The notes under the pieces are model-generated. The model had not been told where the DNA came from. It saw nothing but the letters and a program-made list of their open reading frames with translations, and ran no database searches. This document shows positions 15,650 through 18,665 of a stretch of DNA of 18,665 nucleotides, in pieces. Made by a program: the position numbers and the translations under genes. The stretch covers positions 1 through 18,665 of the forward strand of contig JADGIG010000108.1 in NCBI GenBank assembly GCA_018985235.1, written 5' to 3'. Position 1 is the stretch's first letter, and each line of letters opens with the position of its first letter. This DNA comes from Sanchytrium tribonematis. Taxonomy: Eukaryota > Sanchytriomycota > Sanchytriomycetes > Sanchytriales > Sanchytriaceae.

Positions 15650-17650
15650 ATGAATTCCGAGGAACAATCACCCGAATCAGCAAATACAGAGCATACGCTC
15701 GTTGACCAGGACTTTGAGGAAGAATGGGAGAGTGAGCTAAGGGCCGAAGAAAAGAATATTGAAAAAGAATTACAACGAGCAGAATTTGAAAATAGTGGTA
15801 TTAACCTTAAAAAAAGATTTATTGTTTGTTTTACCATCAGTTTCACATTGTTTGCGGTTTCCTATTTTATTTTAAGGCCAGGATACAGTGGAATCCCTAT
15901 TGACAATACAGAAGTCAATAATGAAAAATTAAAAGTAACTTCTATCTTATACTATTTAGCTATTATTCCTGCATCCTATTTTATTTCATCATTTATAGCA
16001 GTGACCATAAAATTGATGTTAAAAAGAAAGAAGGAAAATACTCGATTACTTGTCTTTTATTGGTCAAAAATGCAAACTTATTTTATTATTGCTTTAACAG
16101 GAGGCCTTTCCAGAGCAGCTCTTGATACTTCATTTTTAATCACACAACCTGCGCAATGGTCCAGTTTTCAAACCAATTCGGATATGAATCCGAATGCTAG
16201 AAAATTTTTATTTTTCGCTTCCACATTGTTTTGGCTAATTTTGAGTTGGGGGTTAGTACATCTAGCAGGTTCCATATTGTTTCGTACTTTTTCCATCAAA
16301 TTTCACAAATCTGCATATTATGACAGAGTTTTAGATGCCCTTTTCACCGAATATGTTTTGGTCATGTTAAGTCGACCATCTGATTCGTTTGCGAAAAGAA
16401 GAAAAGGCAGCCGGCCTGATTCAGTGGCAAGTAGTCCTACGTTTATGCCAAATTTTGATTCTTGGTCGGATGTGAAAATTGACAAAGTTCCAATCAAGGA
16501 AAAAGAAATTATTTCTAGGCAAGTCTCAAATATTCGACTTGCTGAATTTGTGAGTTTTTTACAAGATAGCCCATATTTTTTGGTTCACTCTGCTGAGCAC
16601 GACGAGAATGAAAAAGTGTCTCTCAATTTTAAGTCTGTAGGTAAATCTATGGGAAAACTATTATCGACTTCACCCAAAGTTAGTCGAAATCAGTCTACTA
16701 TGAAAAAGAGTCAGGCCCGAGCTTATTCTGCCAGAAAATTAGGCCACCGATTATTTAAGAGTTTAAAAGACCCTTTTAGGGAAGATGTGATTCTCGAGGA
16801 TTTTGAGAAACATTTACCTCTCACTTTAGCAGAAGATGCATTTTACATTTTCGATAAAAATTATGATGGTTCTTTGGATTATAGAGAGTTCGTTTCAACC
16901 GTAAATGACATCCTCAAAGAAAGAAAAGCAATAAGTGATAGTTTAAATGACGCCGAAAAAGCGCTCTCGAAATTAGAAAGTGTTCTCTTTGGAATTATGA
17001 CTTTTATATGGTTTTTTATTGCGCTTTATATATGTGGAGTAGATGTGCAGTCCACTTTTGTCTCATTAACATCTTTTATAGTTGGCTTTGCTTTTCTATT
17101 TGGTCCGGTTGTGAAGTCTATTGTGGAAGGCGTTATATTTGTCTTTGTTTCCCACCCATTTGACATTTCTGATAGGATTTTGTTAGGTACTGGATTTGAA
17201 AGCAATCCTACGGAAATGTTTACAATTATGCGATTGAATATGTACAATACAATTATGAAAAGGCATGACAATGCCCATGTTGTATTTCCGAATTCTGAAT
17301 TAGCAAAGATGAAAATTGTAAATCTTACCAAATCCCAAAATATGGTCGATGTTATCAGATTCAACTTTAATGCAGACACATCGATTGACAAAATAAGAAA
17401 GCTTGAAGCCATGATAAAACAGTTTTTGGTACAAAATACTCAGCACTATATGGATGTTTTCGAGCTTAGCATGAGCAAATGTGAAAATTACTTGACAGTC
17501 GATGTAAGAATTTCGCACCGTCATAATTTTCATAATATGAAGCGATATCGAGAACGAAGAACGAATGCGATCTACGAACTCATGCAAATCGTTGAACATC
17601 TTGGTATTAAAAATGAGGAACTCACAAGACCGTACAAGAAAATCGAATAA
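15650..17650 (+). CDS. MscS-like mechanosensitive channel 2 with intact EF-hand
   Basis: A 666-aa fungal Msy-type channel without an intron. An acidic N-terminus (1-50) leads into hydrophobic segments near 56-75, 97-124, 142-165 and 185-212. A long cytosolic loop (about 235-385) is rich in Ser and basic residues, with possible phosphorylation sites. A canonical EF-hand follows, with loop DKNYDGSLDYRE at 402-413 and acidic or polar residues at all Ca2+-binding positions (1, 3, 5, 7, 9, 12). The pore region is at about 445-500, then VSHPFDISDRIL and the MscS beta and alpha/beta domains. Architecture predicts Ca2+ control of a stretch-gated channel, as proposed for S. pombe Msy1/Msy2 in the ER. 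The stop overlaps AATAAA, and the next gene starts 23 nt later. Confidence 0.95.
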   Translation: MNSEEQSPESANTEHTLVDQDFEEEWESELRAEEKNIEKELQRAEFENSGINLKKRFIVCFTISFTLFAVSYFILRPGYSGIPIDNTEVNNEKLKVTSILYYLAIIPASYFISSFIAVTIKLMLKRKKENTRLLVFYWSKMQTYFIIALTGGLSRAALDTSFLITQPAQWSSFQTNSDMNPNARKFLFFASTLFWLILSWGLVHLAGSILFRTFSIKFHKSAYYDRVLDALFTEYVLVMLSRPSDSFAKRRKGSRPDSVASSPTFMPNFDSWSDVKIDKVPIKEKEIISRQVSNIRLAEFVSFLQDSPYFLVHSAEHDENEKVSLNFKSVGKSMGKLLSTSPKVSRNQSTMKKSQARAYSARKLGHRLFKSLKDPFREDVILEDFEKHLPLTLAEDAFYIFDKNYDGSLDYREFVSTVNDILKERKAISDSLNDAEKALSKLESVLFGIMTFIWFFIALYICGVDVQSTFVSLTSFIVGFAFLFGPVVKSIVEGVIFVFVSHPFDISDRILLGTGFESNPTEMFTIMRLNMYNTIMKRHDNAHVVFPNSELAKMKIVNLTKSQNMVDVIRFNFNADTSIDKIRKLEAMIKQFLVQNTQHYMDVFELSMSKCENYLTVDVRISHRHNFHNMKRYRERRTNAIYELMQIVEHLGIKNEELTRPYKKIE

Positions 17651-17651
17651 A
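17646..17651 (+). terminator. AATAAA overlapping the MscS-2 stop codon
   Basis: Built from the last Glu codon, TAA and the next base. It is followed by a T-rich tract (17652-17663) that could be the downstream element, just 23 nt before the next start. Confidence 0.5.
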
Positions 17652-17673
17652 TTCTTTTTCTTTCAAAGGAGCA

Positions 17674-18012
17674 ATGTCTACCAAGTACCTGTGCAAATAT
17701 TGTAATGTGTTTGTTCAAAATAATCCTTTGCAGAAGAAAAAGCATGAAAGTACACCACTTCATACCAAAAGGAGAGAAGAAAAGATACAAGAATCTTTAC
17801 AAACCAAGTTTGATGTTAACAAAAGGGTAGATTTTGGAAAAAAGATTCAAAAAGAAGAGACACTTTTAGTGGATCAAAACACTGGTTTGCCAGAGTGGGA
17901 AATATATGTACCACCTCCAAAAAAACCAATTGCACACTCTGGAGTAGAAAAAGATAGCGATATTAAAGAGATTGATAAAAAAGTTAATTTTAAAAAAAGA
18001 AACCGAAAATAA
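17674..18012 (+). CDS. U1-type C2H2 zinc-finger protein (WBP4/Saf1-like splicing factor)
   Basis: 112 aa. The N-terminal finger, KYLCKYCNVFVQNNPLQKKK followed by HESTPLH, has the C-x2-C and spaced His pair of U1/matrin-type fingers. Its wording (KYxCKYCxVFV, NNPL, HExTPxH) matches a fungal spliceosome-associated family related to human WBP4/FBP21. The finger is followed by a charged helix and a short proline motif, TGLPEWEIYVPPPKKP, then a basic tail ending KKRNRK that could act as a nuclear signal. No WW domain follows, unlike in WBP4. The protein is shorter than usual for the family. It sits in tandem between MscS-2 and DDI1 with 23-nt gaps on both sides. The stop context is AATAAG, one base off the signal seen elsewhere. 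The finger class is sure; the splicing role is inferred. Confidence 0.75.
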   Translation: MSTKYLCKYCNVFVQNNPLQKKKHESTPLHTKRREEKIQESLQTKFDVNKRVDFGKKIQKEETLLVDQNTGLPEWEIYVPPPKKPIAHSGVEKDSDIKEIDKKVNFKKRNRK

Positions 18013-18035
18013 GAAATATTTTTTCAAACTTATTA

Positions 18036-18665
18036 ATGAAGCTTACCGTCATTCATGGAGAAAACATAAATTCGATTGAAGCTTCATTAGAGCTTGATAT
18101 AGAAACTTTAAAAATGATAATTCAAGCTGAATTAGGGAAAGAAAATTTGTTGCTTTTTTACCAGGAAAAAGAATTGAAAAGTGGAACGATTCAATCAAAT
18201 AATATTTCTGATCAGGATTTGATCATGGCCATGGAACCACCAAAACCTCAATTACAGAGACAACAGCCTATGAATCCACAATTGCAGCAGTTTTTGAACA
18301 ATCCACAATTAATGTCACAAGTTCAACAGCTTCTTGGGCAAAACAACGGCTCAAAAGATCCTATTGTTGAAAATTTTGAATATGCCATGGAACATTACCC
18401 TGAAGCCTTTAGCGGCATTAATATGCTATATATTCCTTGTCACATCAACAAAATACCCATCTCCGCTTTTGTGGACTCAGGGGCACAAGCTACAATTATA
18501 AGCCTAGAGCTTGCCAGAAAATGCGGCATTGACCATTTAATTGATAGAAGATTTGGCGGGGAGGCTAGGGGAGTTGGGACTGGTAAAATTTTAGGGCGAG
18601 TTCACGCTGCAGAGTTGGTTATTGATTCATTGCATCTGACTTGCACATTTACCGTTATGGAAAAA
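18036..18665 (+). CDS. DDI1: Ddi1 ubiquitin-proteasome shuttle with retropepsin-like domain, 3' partial
   Basis: The first 210 codons of a gene running off the window end. The ATG at 18036 opens a compact ubiquitin-like domain (about 1-68, MKLTVIHGEN to QDLIMAME). A Gln- and Pro-rich linker follows (70-110, NPQLQQFLNN, QVQQLLGQ), typical of Ddi1. Then comes the retroviral-protease-fold domain: MLYIPCHINKIPISAFVDSG, with the catalytic DSGAQATIIS motif around 150, ARKCGI, RRFGGEARGVGTGKILGRVH and FTVME. The active-site Asp is intact. Family knowledge: Ddi1 binds ubiquitylated clients and can cleave heavily ubiquitylated proteins; the dimer forms the active site. Any UBA domain would be outside the window. 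The start lies 23 nt after the zinc-finger gene. Confidence 0.94.
   Translation, partial: MKLTVIHGENINSIEASLELDIETLKMIIQAELGKENLLLFYQEKELKSGTIQSNNISDQDLIMAMEPPKPQLQRQQPMNPQLQQFLNNPQLMSQVQQLLGQNNGSKDPIVENFEYAMEHYPEAFSGINMLYIPCHINKIPISAFVDSGAQATIISLELARKCGIDHLIDRRFGGEARGVGTGKILGRVHAAELVIDSLHLTCTFTVMEK

Noticed and set aside
17026-17412. 128-codon minus-strand ORF inside MscS-2
   Set aside because: Antisense shadow of the conserved pore and beta-domain region; no recognisable protein features. The same applies to 1707-2006 and 17300-17599.
841-18035. Trans-splicing of a leader to tandem genes with very short spacers
   Set aside because: Only some spacers have an AG before the ATG (for example those at 863 and 11191); those before 8138, 9778 and 18036 have none, so a shared acceptor is not supported.
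1-18665. CRISPR arrays, insertion sequences or prophage
   Set aside because: No direct-repeat arrays, transposase or integrase motifs, or long terminal repeats are visible. The retropepsin-like domain at the end is Ddi1, not a retroelement, since it follows a ubiquitin-like domain.

Overview
The window is gene-dense, visibly AT-rich nuclear DNA from a small-genome eukaryote, most likely a fungus or close fungal relative. Evidence is a TAF10 histone-fold subunit, Mad1, Npl4, a SNF1/AMPK kinase, a Rpd3/Hos2-class deacetylase, GT-AG introns, AATAAA signals at gene ends, fungal-style MscS channels with an EF-hand, and a SUT/SLC45-type sugar carrier. The extreme compaction suggests an early-diverging or reduced lineage such as Rozellomycota/Cryptomycota; that placement is inference. 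A mitochondrion with its own translation and type II fatty-acid synthesis is implied by the ETR1-like enoyl reductase, the Msk1-like lysyl-tRNA synthetase and the Pet8-like SAM carrier.

Layout. 1-2186 (+): 3' part of an enoyl reductase, a tiny basic UPF0390-like protein, and a class I histone deacetylase. 2183-3942 (-): SAM carrier and lysyl-tRNA synthetase. 4119-5550 (+): SNF1-like kinase, abutting a minus-strand DMT-family transporter (5551-6519). 6682-12968 (+): Mad1, Npl4, an SLC45/SUT-like transporter and a first MscS-like channel. 12971-15440 (-): TAF10, an unrecognised basic protein, and a fusion of an alpha/beta-hydrolase with a capping-type cysteine phosphatase. 15650-18665 (+): a second MscS-like channel with an intact EF-hand, a U1-type zinc-finger protein, and the 5' part of Ddi1. 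No stretch above 300 bases lacks a gene. The three longest spacers (162-209 nt) are the divergent promoters.

The main discovery is in the gene structure. Five genes (HDAC, SNF1, NPL4, MscS-1, hydrolase-phosphatase) are each broken by one insert, and removing it restores a family motif exactly. All five inserts are exactly 19 nt, start GTA, end AG, and share an invariant A at position 14. They are among the shortest spliceosomal introns one could propose, with a fixed rather than variable length. A sixth frame break, at the 5' end of the lysyl-tRNA synthetase, resembles this pattern but does not fit it cleanly.

The second pattern is at gene ends. In 9 of the 16 genes with a stop in the window, the stop codon lies inside or overlaps an AATAAA hexamer, and two more have AATAAA within 5 nt upstream. 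Stops are 14 TAA, 2 TAG and no TGA. Most same-strand neighbours are separated by only 22-29 nt, so the polyadenylation signal of one gene and the start region of the next almost coincide.
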